From the NCBI GenBank assembly GCA_002239065.1, contig MPNO01000012.1, positions 1 through 64,000 on the forward strand: DNA of 64,000 nucleotides, read 5' to 3'. The position numbers and the translations under genes were made by a program. This DNA is from Defluviicoccus sp. bin129. Its GTDB lineage: Bacteria > Pseudomonadota > Alphaproteobacteria > MPNO01. Positions 7,651-15,724 of the stretch are shown one piece after another (position 1 is the stretch's first letter; every line of letters begins with the position of its first letter). Under the pieces are notes generated by a model. The model saw nothing but the letters and a program-made list of their open reading frames with translations, made no database searches and was not told the DNA's origin.

Positions 7651-8372
7651 GGCTCCTGATCCCCGAGATAGCATTCGAGCACCGCCGGATCGCGGACAAT
7701 CCGCTCCGGCGCGCCTTCGCTGATCTTTTCGCCGTGATGCAGGACAGTGATGCGCTCGGACAGCGCCATGACGGCCCGCATGACATGCTCGATCAGCAGG
7801 ATCGTGAGCCCCGTCTCATCGCGCAGCCGGCGCAGGGTCGCGACCATCCGGTCGGTCTCGGACGGCCGAAGCCCGGCCATCACCTCGTCGAGCAGCAACA
7901 GGCGCGGCCCGGTCGCCAGCGCCCGGGCCACTTCCAGGCGCTTGCGGTCGGGCAAGGTGAGGTTGGCGGCGTGCTGGCCGGCCCTGGTGTCGAGTTCGAG
8001 CAGTTCGAGAAAGCCCCGCGCCGCGGCTTTCGCCTCCGCCACGCTCCGGGCACCGTGCAAGGCCGCCACGGTCACGTTCTCCAGCACCGTCATCTGGGCG
8101 AACGGCTTGACGAGCTGGAAGGTGCGCCCGATACCGGCATGGCAGATCTGGTCGGGACGCCGGCCGGTTATGTCGGCGCCGCCCAGGCGGACGGCGCCGC
8201 GGTCCGGCCGGAACACGCCTGCGATGACGTTGAACAGCGTCGTCTTGCCGGCGCCGTTGGGACCGATCAGCGCGGCGATCCCGCGCTCCACCACGTCGAA
8301 CGACACGTCATTCAATGCCAGCAGCCCGCGGAAGCTCTTGCTCACGCCCTCGACGCGGAGCAGCGGTACCAT
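7647..8372 (-). CDS. livG: Branched-chain amino-acid-type ABC transporter ATPase LivG
   Basis: The real start is the ATG at 8372, giving MVPLLRVEGVSKSFRGLLAL and 241 residues; the open frame continues upstream only through livM DNA in a different frame. Walker A is GPNGAGKTTLFN, Walker B is LLLLDEVMAGL, and the C-terminus has the LivG-type HVMRAVMALSERITVLHHGE segment. The signature region reads LTLPDRKRLEVARAL rather than a canonical LSGGQ. That variation is common in LivG proteins. The gene is five bases downstream of livM and overlaps livF, so translation is coupled. It forms the ATPase heterodimer with LivF. Confidence 0.9.
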   Translation of the reverse strand: MVPLLRVEGVSKSFRGLLALNDVSFDVVERGIAALIGPNGAGKTTLFNVIAGVFRPDRGAVRLGGADITGRRPDQICHAGIGRTFQLVKPFAQMTVLENVTVAALHGARSVAEAKAAARGFLELLELDTRAGQHAANLTLPDRKRLEVARALATGPRLLLLDEVMAGLRPSETDRMVATLRRLRDETGLTILLIEHVMRAVMALSERITVLHHGEKISEGAPERIVRDPAVLECYLGDQEP

Positions 8373-8377
8373 CCCCG

Positions 8378-9424
8378 TCAGCCCTCCGCCCCGGGGCGGG
8401 TCAGGCGCAGCCGATGGCAAACCCACGGCCACAGGCCGGTGGGCTTGAACAGGACGATCAGGACCACGATGAAGCTCCAGACCAGCAGCTTCAGCCCGTC
8501 GAGCTTGGTCTCGGGATCGATCACGCGCCAGTGCTTGAGCAGGTCGATCCCCTCGGTGACGAACTCCCCCAGCGGCGTCAGGATGAAGGTGCCGAAGATC
8601 GGGCCGAACAGCGTGCCGACGCCGCCGACGATGGAACCGAGCGTGGCTTCGATCGAGCGCTCGATGTTGAAGACGATCTCCGGGAACAGGCTGTTCTGGT
8701 AGAAGGCGTAGAAGACGCCGGCGACACCGGCCATGCCGGACGAGATCGCCACGGCATACATCCTGTAGCGCAGCAGGTTGATGCCCAGCGCCTCGGCGGC
8801 TTCCGGATCGTCGCGGATCGCCTGCCAGTAGTAGCCCAGCCGGCTCCGCAGCAAATAGCGGCACAGCACCAGGGCGCCCAGGGCGAGTGCCATGATCAGG
8901 TAGTAATACATCTCCGGCGCCCCCCGCAGGTTCGCCAGGTCGATGCCGTGTCTATCCGCTGCCGATACTTTCAGGAAGAACCCCTCGGTGGCCCCGAGCC
9001 ACGGCACGTGGTCGACCACGATGCGCACGAATTCTGCGAACGCGATGGTGAGCAGGGCGAAATAGACGCCCCCGATGGCGAAGCGGAAACCGAGATATCC
9101 GATCAGCAATCCGATCAGCACCGCAAGCGCCACGGCCGGCACGACGCCGATCGCCGGTGGCAGCCCGATCGCGGAGAACAAATAGGCGGAGGCGTAGGCC
9201 CCGACGCCGACGAACAACGCGTGACCGATCGACAACAGCCCGGCAAAGCCGAGCATCAGGTTCCAGGACTGTCCGACGAGCGCCAGATAGAAGACCGTCG
9301 TCGCGACGGTCATGACGTAGGAGCTTCCCCAATAGGGCAGCAGCAGCAGAACGACCAGAAGCACCGCGCCCAGCCAGCGGCCGGCCGCAGACAGCGGGCT
9401 CAGGAAGAGGTCGATCGCCTTCAT
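8378..9424 (-). CDS. livM: Branched-chain amino-acid-type ABC transporter permease LivM
   Basis: A 348-residue membrane protein starting at the ATG at 9424, which overlaps the livH stop by four bases (ATGA). It has about ten hydrophobic segments, beginning with WLGAVLLVVLLLLPYW, and the characteristic LivM block GLLSIGHALFVGVGAY. The cytoplasmic coupling loop is also present (RDDPEAAEALGINLLRYRM), as is the IVGGVGTLFGPIFG motif. It pairs with LivH to form the inner-membrane pore. The C-terminal tail (HRLRLTRPGAEG) is basic and cytosolic. Confidence 0.92.
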   Translation of the reverse strand: MKAIDLFLSPLSAAGRWLGAVLLVVLLLLPYWGSSYVMTVATTVFYLALVGQSWNLMLGFAGLLSIGHALFVGVGAYASAYLFSAIGLPPAIGVVPAVALAVLIGLLIGYLGFRFAIGGVYFALLTIAFAEFVRIVVDHVPWLGATEGFFLKVSAADRHGIDLANLRGAPEMYYYLIMALALGALVLCRYLLRSRLGYYWQAIRDDPEAAEALGINLLRYRMYAVAISSGMAGVAGVFYAFYQNSLFPEIVFNIERSIEATLGSIVGGVGTLFGPIFGTFILTPLGEFVTEGIDLLKHWRVIDPETKLDGLKLLVWSFIVVLIVLFKPTGLWPWVCHRLRLTRPGAEG

Positions 9425-10293
9425 CGAACCGCCTTGCCCAGTAGGCCCTGTGGCCGCAGCAAGAGGACCAGGATCAGCAGGGCAAAGCTGAAGGCGCTCT
9501 TCATCGAAGGCTGGAACAGCACCGCCGCCAGCGCCTCGGAAACGCCGATCAGGATGCCGCCGACCAGGGCGCCGAACAGGCTCCCCAGGCCGCCGACGAT
9601 GACGATGACGAAGGCGAGCAGGGTGTAACCCGGCGCGAGATAGGGGTGCACCTCGAAGAGCAGCAGGATGATCGCGCCGGCCGCGCCGAGACAGGCCGCG
9701 CCGATTCCGAAGGTCAGGGCGTAGAGCTGGCCCACATTGAGGCCGACGACCTGCGCTCCCATGCGGTTGTCGGCGCAGGCGCGGATCGCCTTTCCGGTCG
9801 TCGTGTACTTGAAGAAGGCGAGCAGCAGGGCGGCGACGACGATCGCGGCAACGGCCGCGAACATCTTCGGATAGTCGACGATCAGCTCGCCGAACGCGAC
9901 GGAATCCCACGCGTAGCCGACGTGCACGCCCTGGGCGTCCGGTCCGAATACCAGCAGCAGCGCGCTGACTATCATGATGGCGATGGCGGCCAGCAGCAGG
10001 AACTGCATGTGTTCCGGCAGATGGGACACCCGGCTTACGACGATCAACTGCAGCACGTAGCCGAAGCCGAACATCGCCGCAGCCGCCAGCGGGACCGAAA
10101 GCAGCGGATCGAGCCCGAGCCAGCGGAACATCAGCAGCGCGAAGAACATGCCGACGACCATGATCTCGCCATGGGCGAAGTTGACGATGCGGATGACGCC
10201 GAAGATGACCGACAGGCCGAGGGCGCTCAGCCCGTAGACCAGCCCGATCAACAGGCCGCTGACCACGGCATTGGCCAATGTCCAGGGATCCAA
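9421..10293 (-). CDS. livH: Branched-chain amino-acid-type ABC transporter permease LivH
   Basis: A 290-residue permease with the classical LivH opening (NAVVSGLLIGLVYGLSALGL and IFGVIRIVNFAHGEIMVVGM). The coupling helix is near AIRACADNRMGAQVVGLN and the C-terminal block is IVGGLGSLFGALVGGILIG. Eight or so transmembrane segments are visible. It lies downstream of the binding-protein gene livK, separated by a 78-base spacer that contains a strong stem-loop. It overlaps livM by four bases. LivK therefore probably shares its promoter with the permeases but is made in excess. Confidence 0.92.
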   Translation of the reverse strand: MDPWTLANAVVSGLLIGLVYGLSALGLSVIFGVIRIVNFAHGEIMVVGMFFALLMFRWLGLDPLLSVPLAAAAMFGFGYVLQLIVVSRVSHLPEHMQFLLLAAIAIMIVSALLLVFGPDAQGVHVGYAWDSVAFGELIVDYPKMFAAVAAIVVAALLLAFFKYTTTGKAIRACADNRMGAQVVGLNVGQLYALTFGIGAACLGAAGAIILLLFEVHPYLAPGYTLLAFVIVIVGGLGSLFGALVGGILIGVSEALAAVLFQPSMKSAFSFALLILVLLLRPQGLLGKAVR

Positions 10294-10313
10294 GCCTGAC
10301 TCCCCGTCAGTAC

Positions 10314-10349
10314 CCGGGTGCGGGCGGCCGGGTGCGGGCGGCCACCCGG
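10314..10349 (-). other. Tandem repeat and intercistronic stem-loop downstream of livK
   Basis: The 14-base unit CCGGGTGCGGGCGG occurs twice back to back (10314-10327 and 10328-10341). The second copy pairs with CACCCGG at 10343-10349, giving a seven-base-pair stem with an eight-base loop, 23 bases after the livK stop on the minus-strand message. No T-run follows, so it is not a classical terminator. A structure that protects or attenuates the message between binding protein and permease fits better. Confidence 0.55.
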
Positions 10350-10371
10350 CGCCTGCGACGACGGCTGCGGG

Positions 10372-11601
10372 CTAGCGTTCGCGCCAGGGCCGCATCGGCC
10401 AGATCGGCTCGGCGACCGCCGCGAATTTGGGCAGCACGACCAGCTGCTTGCCGTCGCGGTTCTGCACCGCGCCACACGGCACGTGGGGCACCTGGCCCTT
10501 TTCGTTGAACCGGATGCCCTCGCCGATGGTCGTGTTGTTGGTGATGTCGGTGGTCCGCAGCGCCGCCTGCAGGTCGGTGTTCTTGGTCGATCCGGCACGC
10601 TTGAAGGCGTCGGCGACGATCAGCACGGCATCGAAGGTGTAGCCCTGGTTCGAGGTTATGCTGCGCCCGGGGAACTTCTTCCGGTAGGCGTCGCGCATCC
10701 TGCGCGCCATCTCCTTCTTGTAGTCGACCCACGGCACCAGGCTGATGACGTCGTCGCCGTACTTCCCGGTCGCCTGCAGATAGGGGTCCTCGTACCAGCC
10801 GGGACCGGTCGACAGGATGCCCATCAGGTCGACCCGCTGGCGCACCAGCTCCTTGGTGATGGCGATGGCGTCGTTGAGCCGGCTGACCGCCCAGAGCGCC
10901 TCCGGCTTGGCGGCCTTAACCTTGCGCACCTCGGCCGAGAAATCGCGCCCGTAGGGATCGTAGGGGATCTTCTCGACGATCTTGTAGGGCATCTTGAACT
11001 TCGGCGTCAGCGCCATCAGCGCGCCGGACAGGCTGGTGCCGAAGGTGTCGTTGACGTGCAGCAGCGCCACGCTCTTGGGTGTCGCGCCGCTCTCGGCGAA
11101 CAGCGTCTTCTGGTTCTTGAACGCGTCGCCCACGATCATCGGGCCGGTCGGGAAATTGCGGAAAACCCACTTGTAGCCCAGCTCGGTCAGCTTGGTGACG
11201 GCCGCGATGTTGACCACGAGCGGAATGTTCTTCTGCTCGCACACCTGCGCGGCGGCCATGGTCTGGCCGGAATCGAAGGCGCCGACGATGACATGCGCGC
11301 CGGCGTCGATCAGCTTCTCGGCCTGCGCGCGGGCGACATCGACCTTGGTTTCGGTATCGCCCAGTATGTACTCCATCTCCGGGTAGCCCATCGCGCCGAG
11401 CACTTCCGGTGCGACATCCGCGCCGCGCTGGCAGTCGATGCCGATCTGCGCCTGCGGGCCCGACCGGGGGAGCAGGATACCCACCTTGATCTTGCTGGCC
11501 GCCAGCCCATGGCGCAGCGGGACGGAAGCGGCCAGTGCGCTCGCGCCCACCCCGGCCAGCAGCGTGCGGCGGCTCACCGCCGAAGTCATACGGGATTTCA
11601 T
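10372..11601 (-). CDS. LivK-type ABC transporter substrate-binding protein
   Basis: The start is set at the ATG at 11601 because GAGGA lies five bases upstream; the protein then has 409 residues. The N-terminus carries a twin-arginine-type signal (SRRTLLAGVGASALAASVPL), so it is exported to the periplasm. The mature part begins with KIKVGILLPRSGPQAQIGID, the typical peripheral-binding fold opening of Peripla_BP_6 proteins. Other family features are GAFDSGQTMAAAQVCEQKNI and a late NQGYTFDAVLIVADAF. It is the binding component for the LivHMGF genes downstream. The ligand is unknown; neighbouring CoA ligase and thiolase-like genes point to an organic acid. Confidence 0.88.
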   Translation of the reverse strand: MKSRMTSAVSRRTLLAGVGASALAASVPLRHGLAASKIKVGILLPRSGPQAQIGIDCQRGADVAPEVLGAMGYPEMEYILGDTETKVDVARAQAEKLIDAGAHVIVGAFDSGQTMAAAQVCEQKNIPLVVNIAAVTKLTELGYKWVFRNFPTGPMIVGDAFKNQKTLFAESGATPKSVALLHVNDTFGTSLSGALMALTPKFKMPYKIVEKIPYDPYGRDFSAEVRKVKAAKPEALWAVSRLNDAIAITKELVRQRVDLMGILSTGPGWYEDPYLQATGKYGDDVISLVPWVDYKKEMARRMRDAYRKKFPGRSITSNQGYTFDAVLIVADAFKRAGSTKNTDLQAALRTTDITNNTTIGEGIRFNEKGQVPHVPCGAVQNRDGKQLVVLPKFAAVAEPIWPMRPWRER

Positions 11602-11700
11602 GGCTTCCTCGCTCATCTGCGGCAATGCTCGCGAAACCGAGTGTATCGGCTCCCCCGGGAGGGGTCCACAGAATGCCCCGGCCCGGCGCCGACCCCGCCG

Positions 11701-12849
11701 TCACAGCGTCGAGGTGGAGCCGAGCACGGCGGTCACCTGGCTCGACAGCAGCCCGCCATTGCCGTTGCAGAGCGCGATCTCGGCGCCCTCCACCTGCCGG
11801 GCGCCGGCCTGGCCGCGCAATTGCGCGACGGCTTCGATGACGAGGAACATGCCGTACATGCCGGGATGGACGCAGCTCAGCCCGCCACCATTGGTGTTGA
11901 CCGGCAACGCGCCGCCCGGCGCGATCCGCCCCTCCTCGACGAAGGCGCCGCCTTCGCCCTTGGCGCAGAACCCGAGATCCTCGAGGAACAGGATGGTGTT
12001 GATCGTGAAGGCGTCGTAGAGCTCGACCACGTCCACATCGGCGAGCCCGATGCCCGCCATCGCGAGCGCGCGGGGCGCCGACCGGGCCGCCGCGGTCACC
12101 GTGAGGTCGGGCATGCAGGCGATCTGGCTGTGGCTCGCCGAGGTTGCGATGCCGAGAAGCCAGGCCGGGGGAAGCGGGAAGTCCGCCGCGCGGTCCGCCC
12201 TGACCATGACCATGGCCGCGCCGGCATCGGTCACCAGGCAGCAATCCCGCACGGTGAACGGATCGACGACCATGCGCGCGCCCAGCACCTCGTCGACGGT
12301 CAGCGGATCGCGCATGAAGGCGGCCGGGTTCAAGCCCGCCCAGCGCCTCGCGGCCACCGCGACCTCGGCGAGCTGTTCGCGGGTCGTGCCGTACTCGTGC
12401 ATGTGGCGCGAGGCGGCCAGCGCATAGGCGTTGATCGGCTGGCGCGGCCGGTAGACGGTCTCGTAGGGGACCGGGCCCGGCCCCCCGCCGCCGCGCCCGG
12501 CGCTGCGGGCGTTGCTGCCATAGGCGATCAGCGCGACCTCGCAGAGCCCCGCGTCCAGGGCGAGCGCCGCCGATTGCAGAAAGTTGACGTAGGACGAGCC
12601 GCCGATATTGGTGCCGTCCAGGACCGTCGGGCTCAGCCCCAGATATTCCGCCATCGAAAGCCCGATCAGCGAGTCGGTGAAGTCGGCGCCGAACACCCCG
12701 TCGACGCGCTCCTTGGCGATACCGGCGTCGGCGAGGGCGTGGTGGACGGCTTCGGCCATGATCTCCATCCGGGATCGGCCGGGCAGCTCGCCGAACTCGG
12801 TGAGCCCGATGCCGACGATCGCCGCCGCCCCGCGCAGGTCGCCGCTCAT
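11701..12849 (-). CDS. Thiolase-like (SCP-x type) protein, possibly non-condensing
   Basis: A 382-residue thiolase-superfamily protein of the group that pairs with DUF35 proteins. Family marks are AAIVGIGLTEFG, YDAFTIN, NTNGGGLSCVHPGMYGMF (the His of GLSCVHPG) and NGNGG near the end. At the position of the usual nucleophilic cysteine the sequence reads GGSSYVNFLQSA, with serines instead of Cys. It may thus catalyse CoA-thioester cleavage differently or need its partner. It overlaps the upstream DUF35 gene by four bases (ATGA), a hallmark of these two-subunit systems in steroid side-chain and aromatic catabolism. It belongs to the same minus-strand operon as livK. Confidence 0.8.
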   Translation of the reverse strand: MSGDLRGAAAIVGIGLTEFGELPGRSRMEIMAEAVHHALADAGIAKERVDGVFGADFTDSLIGLSMAEYLGLSPTVLDGTNIGGSSYVNFLQSAALALDAGLCEVALIAYGSNARSAGRGGGGPGPVPYETVYRPRQPINAYALAASRHMHEYGTTREQLAEVAVAARRWAGLNPAAFMRDPLTVDEVLGARMVVDPFTVRDCCLVTDAGAAMVMVRADRAADFPLPPAWLLGIATSASHSQIACMPDLTVTAAARSAPRALAMAGIGLADVDVVELYDAFTINTILFLEDLGFCAKGEGGAFVEEGRIAPGGALPVNTNGGGLSCVHPGMYGMFLVIEAVAQLRGQAGARQVEGAEIALCNGNGGLLSSQVTAVLGSTSTL

Positions 12850-13265
12850 CGGACGTCTCCGCTCGCGGGGGCCGTGGCGGGCCGAAACAGGACCACCCTG
12901 TCGCCCTCGATCTCGCCGACGAAGGCGGTCACGGCGTCGCCGATCCGCACCGCGTCCGGGGCGATGTCGACGACCCGCGTCATCATGCGGGGTCCCTCCG
13001 CGAGATCGACCAGCGCGATGTTGTAGTCCTCGCCGTGCCCGGGCCGGACACGCACGACGGAGGTCGCGTGGACGGTCCCCTCTCCCGAGGCCCGGACGGT
13101 GTCGAGCTCCGCCGAGCCGCAGTCCGGACAGAGCGCGCGCGGGTAGTGGACGTGGACGCCGCAGCTTGCGCAGCGCTGGATCCTGAACGCGCCCTCGGCC
13201 AGCCCGGCCTCGAAAGCCGCATCGGGCCCCGGTCCGTGGAACCGTGTGTGCACCATCCTGTCCAC
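12846..13265 (-). CDS. DUF35 zinc-ribbon / OB-fold acyl-CoA-associated protein
   Basis: A 139-residue protein with an N-terminal zinc ribbon (RCASCGVHVHYPRALCPDCG, two CxxC pairs). An OB-fold domain follows (GEGTVHATSVVRVRPGHGED to VTAFVGEIEGDRVVLFRP). Such proteins bind acyl-CoA and serve as partner subunits of thiolase-like enzymes. The four-base overlap with the thiolase-like gene supports a stable complex here. It is the first gene of the long minus-strand operon and is divergent from the feruloyl-CoA-synthase-like gene across a 128-base gap that should hold both promoters. Confidence 0.87.
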   Translation of the reverse strand: MDRMVHTRFHGPGPDAAFEAGLAEGAFRIQRCASCGVHVHYPRALCPDCGSAELDTVRASGEGTVHATSVVRVRPGHGEDYNIALVDLAEGPRMMTRVVDIAPDAVRIGDAVTAFVGEIEGDRVVLFRPATAPASGDVR

Positions 13266-13393
13266 CCCGCTTCTCCGTGCCTGAAGATGGGGTTTTTCGA
13301 CTGCAAGCGACCGGACGTCAACGCGGCCAGGCGAGGCCTCTCCCTGTCGGACCCGATCGTCGCGGCGTAAAATCGGGCCGGAAGGAGCCGCAC

Positions 13394-15214
13394 TTGAACG
13401 GAACGACGGGCTGCGTACCCCACCGGGTGATCCGCGAGGAGCGCCCCGACGGGACGATCCTCCTGCGCTCGGGCCTCGAGCTCGGCCCGGTCGCGCGAAC
13501 CACGCTCGACTGGTTGAACCGCTGGGCGGCGGACGCGCCGGATCGCGTCTTCGTCGCCGAGAGGAGCGGCGATGGCTGGCGCGAAGTCACCTATTCAGAG
13601 ATGGCGCAGTCGGTCCGGTCCGCCGCGCAAGGCCTGCTGGCGCGGGGGATCGGATACGGCAGCCCGGTCGTGGTGCTGTCCGGCCCCTCCGTGGATCACG
13701 CCATCCTGACGCTGGCGGCCCAGGCCATCGGCGCACCCCTGGTGCCGCTGGCCGAGCAATACTCCCTCTTGCCCGAGGCCCGGCCCAGGCTGCGCTACTG
13801 CGCCGGCAAGGTACGCCCCGCGATGGTCTATGCCGCCGATGCGGAGGCCTACGGGCCGGCGCTCGCGCTCGACATCTTCGAGGGCATGCACAAGGTCGCG
13901 ACCCGGACCGCGGGCAACGGGATCGCCGCGTTCGCCGACATCCTGAAGGGCGACGCCGCCGCGGATTTCGATGCGGCTTTCGCCAAAGTGGGGCCCGACA
14001 CGCTCGCCAAGATCCTGTTCACCTCGGGCTCCACCTCCGACCCCAAGGGCGTGCCCCAGACCCAGCTCATGCTGACCGTAAACCAGGCGCAGTACCTCGC
14101 CTGCCTCCCTTTGCTCGGCCGGAAGCCGCACAAGATCCTGAGCTGGCCGCCCTGGAACCACGTCTTCGCCGGCAACTCGGACTTCAACATGATGCTGGCG
14201 AATGGCGGCAGCCTCTATCTCGACGACGGCAAGCCGGCCGGCAGGCTGTTCGAGCGCACGCTGGAGAACCTGCGCATGCATCCGGGGACGTTGTCGATCG
14301 ACCTGCCGATCGCGCATGCGCTCACCGTCCAGGCGATGCGGGCCGATCCCGGGCTGCGCCGGGGCTATTTCCGCGATCTCGACATGTTCTTCTACGCCGG
14401 GGCGTCGTTGCCCGCCGATGTCTGGGCCGCGATCGAGGAGATGGCGCTGGCCGAGCGCGGCGAGGCGCCCCTGATGATCTCCGGCTGGGGCATGACCGAG
14501 ACCGCGCCCTGCGCGGTGCTGTACCACCAGAGGGGCGGCGCATCGGGGATGGTGGGCGTGCCGGTGCCCGGGTTGACGGCGAAGCTGATCCCCCTCGGCG
14601 GCGGGCGCTACGAGCTCAGGGTCGCCGGCCCCAACGTGATCGACGGCTATTTCGAGGATCCCGGGCGCAGCGCCGCGAGCTTCGACGAGGAGGGGTTCTT
14701 CCTCACCGGGGACGCGGTGCGCCTCGTCGATCCCGCCGACGACGCGCGCGGACTGTTCTTCGACGGCAGACTCACCGAGGACTTCAAGCTGACCACCGGC
14801 ACATGGGTCCGGGCGAGCGTATTGCGCGTGGAGACGTTGGCGGCGCTTTCCGGCCTGGCCCAGGACATCGTCGTGGTGGGCGAGGGGCGGGCGGAGATCG
14901 GATTGCTGGTGTTTCCGGCGCCCGGACGCCGCGCCGGGCACGCGTCGACGGACACCGGCGGGGCGGTGCTGGACGAGGCCTACGCCGCCCAACTCCGGGC
15001 CGTGCTGGACAAGCGCGCGGCGGAGGCGACGGGATCGTCGATGCGCATCGCCCGCGCGCTGGTCCTCGCCGAGCCGCCCTCGGTCGGCGCCGGGGAGATC
15101 ACGCCCAAGGGAAGCCTCAACGTTCGAACCGTCGCGGCCCGGCGCGCCGGCCTCGTCGAGCGCCTGTACGACGACGCGGACCCGGCCGCGATCCGGCTTG
15201 CGCGGCCCCGATAG
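13394..15214 (+). CDS. Feruloyl-CoA-synthase-like acyl-CoA ligase
   Basis: The start is placed at TTG 13394 because AAGGAG lies six bases upstream and no ATG/GTG in frame fits; this gives about 606 residues, the usual length of the Fcs family. The adenylation P-loop is ILFTSGSTSDPKGVPQTQ. The Fcs-type block LSWPPWNHVFAGNSDFNMML follows. The A5 region is ISGWGMTETAP and the A7 region is FFLTGDAVRLVD, with DGRLTEDFKLTTGTWVRAS. The C-terminal lysine motif is EITPKGSLNVRTV. The group activates hydroxycinnamates and related aromatic acids to CoA esters. A DUF3237 gene follows after 22 bases and a TRAP transporter lies beyond, consistent with aromatic acid uptake and activation. Confidence 0.82.
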   Translation: MNGTTGCVPHRVIREERPDGTILLRSGLELGPVARTTLDWLNRWAADAPDRVFVAERSGDGWREVTYSEMAQSVRSAAQGLLARGIGYGSPVVVLSGPSVDHAILTLAAQAIGAPLVPLAEQYSLLPEARPRLRYCAGKVRPAMVYAADAEAYGPALALDIFEGMHKVATRTAGNGIAAFADILKGDAAADFDAAFAKVGPDTLAKILFTSGSTSDPKGVPQTQLMLTVNQAQYLACLPLLGRKPHKILSWPPWNHVFAGNSDFNMMLANGGSLYLDDGKPAGRLFERTLENLRMHPGTLSIDLPIAHALTVQAMRADPGLRRGYFRDLDMFFYAGASLPADVWAAIEEMALAERGEAPLMISGWGMTETAPCAVLYHQRGGASGMVGVPVPGLTAKLIPLGGGRYELRVAGPNVIDGYFEDPGRSAASFDEEGFFLTGDAVRLVDPADDARGLFFDGRLTEDFKLTTGTWVRASVLRVETLAALSGLAQDIVVVGEGRAEIGLLVFPAPGRRAGHASTDTGGAVLDEAYAAQLRAVLDKRAAEATGSSMRIARALVLAEPPSVGAGEITPKGSLNVRTVAARRAGLVERLYDDADPAAIRLARPR

Positions 15215-15236
15215 ACTCTTACGGAAAGGCGAGGAC

Positions 15237-15698
15237 ATGCCGCCCGCTCCCAAACTCCGCCATTTCTGCGACATCGCCGCCGAGCTCGGACCGATCCGCG
15301 AGATGGGGGACGGGCGCGCCGGGCGGCGGCGGATCATTCCGATCGTCGGCGGGCGGGTCACGGGACCGGAAATTTCCGGCCGCATCCTGAACCTCGGAGC
15401 GGACTGGCAGACGATCTTCGCCGACGGGACCGCCGAGCTCGACACCCGCTATGCCATGGAGACCGACGACGGGGCCCTGATCGAGGTGGTGAATTACGGC
15501 TTCCGCCACGGGCCGGCCGAAATGATCGAGCGCCTCGCCGCCGGCGAGGACGTCCCGCCCGGGAGCTACTACATGCGCACCCAGGCGCGGCTCGAAACCG
15601 GCGATGCCAGATACGCGTGGGTCAACCGGATGCTGTTCGTGGGCGCGGGGGCGCGGCAGAAGTCTTCGGTCCGGGTTTCGCTCTTCGTCATCGAGTGA
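15237..15698 (+). CDS. DUF3237 (UPF0311) family protein
   Basis: A 153-residue cytosolic protein with the DUF3237 pattern: an early LRHFCDIAAELGPIREMGDG, a central GRILNLGADWQTIFADGTAE, the YYMRTQARLETGDARYAWVN block and a short ending. GAGGAC precedes the ATG. The fold is a small beta-barrel with no established activity. These genes often stand among CoA-ligase and aromatic or terpenoid degradation genes. Here it is 22 bases behind the feruloyl-CoA-synthase-like gene and is almost certainly co-transcribed. It converges with dctM, with only 26 bases between the stops. Confidence 0.8.
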   Translation: MPPAPKLRHFCDIAAELGPIREMGDGRAGRRRIIPIVGGRVTGPEISGRILNLGADWQTIFADGTAELDTRYAMETDDGALIEVVNYGFRHGPAEMIERLAAGEDVPPGSYYMRTQARLETGDARYAWVNRMLFVGAGARQKSSVRVSLFVIE

Positions 15699-15724
15699 AC
15701 GGCGAGGACGATCGGGTTTCCCGA

